Source of the DNA: Burkholderia sp. BCC0506
Lineage (GTDB): Bacteria; Pseudomonadota; Gammaproteobacteria; Burkholderiales; Burkholderiaceae
Direction of reading: 5' to 3'
Assembly (NCBI RefSeq): GCF_902833145.1
Contig: NZ_CADFEN010000014.1
Span: 62,001-126,000 of the forward strand
DNA length: 64,000 bases
Shown here piece after piece: positions 63,702-64,000 of this stretch (position 1 is the stretch's first letter; every line of letters begins with the position of its first letter). The notes under the pieces were generated by a model that worked only from the letters and a program-made list of their open reading frames with translations, did not search any database and was not told the DNA's origin. A program made the position numbers and the translations under genes.

Positions 63702-64000
63702 TCAGCCGGCCGCGTGTTCGACGACCAGCTGGACGCGCGTGACCCCGTTCCACGTATCGGCGACGAGCCGGTACGCGACCAGCGCGCTCGCCGGCAGCGG
63801 CTCGGTGTGGTTGAACCAGATCGCGTTGAAACGCTGGCGGCCGCGCGCGAGCTGCAGCTTCAGGTGCTTTTCCTTCACGAGCGACTGCGACACGACGTCG
63901 AATTCGCCGGAGAAAAGCGGGGCCGGAAACCCTTGCCCCCAGACGGCTTCGTCGAGCAGGCCGACGAACTGCGGCGTGAAGTACGCGTCCTCGAGCTCGC
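63702..64000 (-). CDS. recJ: Single-stranded-DNA-specific exonuclease RecJ, C-terminal part
   Basis: The last 99 codons; the gene continues beyond the right edge. The peptide includes [27 protein letters not shown], then [24 protein letters not shown], the C-terminal OB-like domain of RecJ (E. coli has WGQGFPEPLFDGEF, HLKLQLR as I recall). RecJ degrades 5' ssDNA in recombination and mismatch repair. It lies 151 bases upstream of prfB on the same strand. Confidence 0.9.
   Translation of the reverse strand, partial: ELEDAYFTPQFVGLLDEAVWGQGFPAPLFSGEFDVVSQSLVKEKHLKLQLARGRQRFNAIWFNHTEPLPASALVAYRLVADTWNGVTRVQLVVEHAAG

Overview
The window looks like a stretch of a Burkholderia main chromosome, probably of the B. 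cepacia complex. The reasons are uniformly high GC, typical Burkholderia gene neighbourhoods (pdh operon beside a FixLJ-like pair, the isc operon, glnA-ntrBC, recJ-prfB-lysS), a phasin gene, and a betaproteobacterial glnA promoter. I recognise these families by eye; no database search was run. Most of the window is ordinary housekeeping DNA and coding density is high.

Layout. 1-2133: end of a glutamine-synthetase-like gene with a class III aminotransferase (polyamine catabolism), and an orphan APS kinase. 2393-3851: a very small lower-GC insertion in a tRNA-Val gene. A displaced 48-bp copy of the tRNA 3' half lies at 2433-2480 and the rebuilt tRNA at 3777-3851. Between them are two translationally coupled genes of unknown function, for a small glycine-zipper protein and a two-TM membrane protein, with no integrase. 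3935-11575: an Lrp-type regulator divergent from an amino acid permease, then a LysR regulator divergent from an acyl-CoA dehydrogenase / CoA-transferase / MHS transporter operon. 11819-17738: yggX and argA divergent from hrpA. 17919-22245: beta-propeller protein, sterol-desaturase-like protein, EI24 membrane protein, CinA-like protein, rhodanese. 22338-29131: glnA with NtrC sites and a sigma54 promoter, ntrB, ntrC, then an S9 peptidase. 29154-36689: exonuclease III, initiator tRNA, a secreted DUF3472-like protein, an Asp/Glu racemase, SOS-regulated dinB, M3 oligopeptidase, folD.

36937-46823: a FixJ/FixL-type two-component pair divergent from the pyruvate dehydrogenase genes aceE-aceF-lpdA. 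47014-52671: phasin with a candidate PhaR-controlled promoter, a PBP7-like endopeptidase, and an IclR regulator divergent from lutAB (lactate oxidation, with no lutC following). 52800-59624: a small membrane peptide, a low-molecular-weight tyrosine phosphatase, and the complete iscRSUA-hscBA-fdx-iscX operon behind two IscR boxes. 59770-64000: glycine-zipper membrane protein, lysS, prfB with the classical +1 programmed frameshift, and the 3' end of recJ.

The parts most worth a second look are the integrase-less insertion at tRNA-Val with its toxin/immunity-like gene pair, the argA/hrpA promoter (one palindromic -10 box that would make both mRNAs leaderless), and the phaP operator layout. No CRISPR array, insertion sequence, rRNA or complete prophage was seen.
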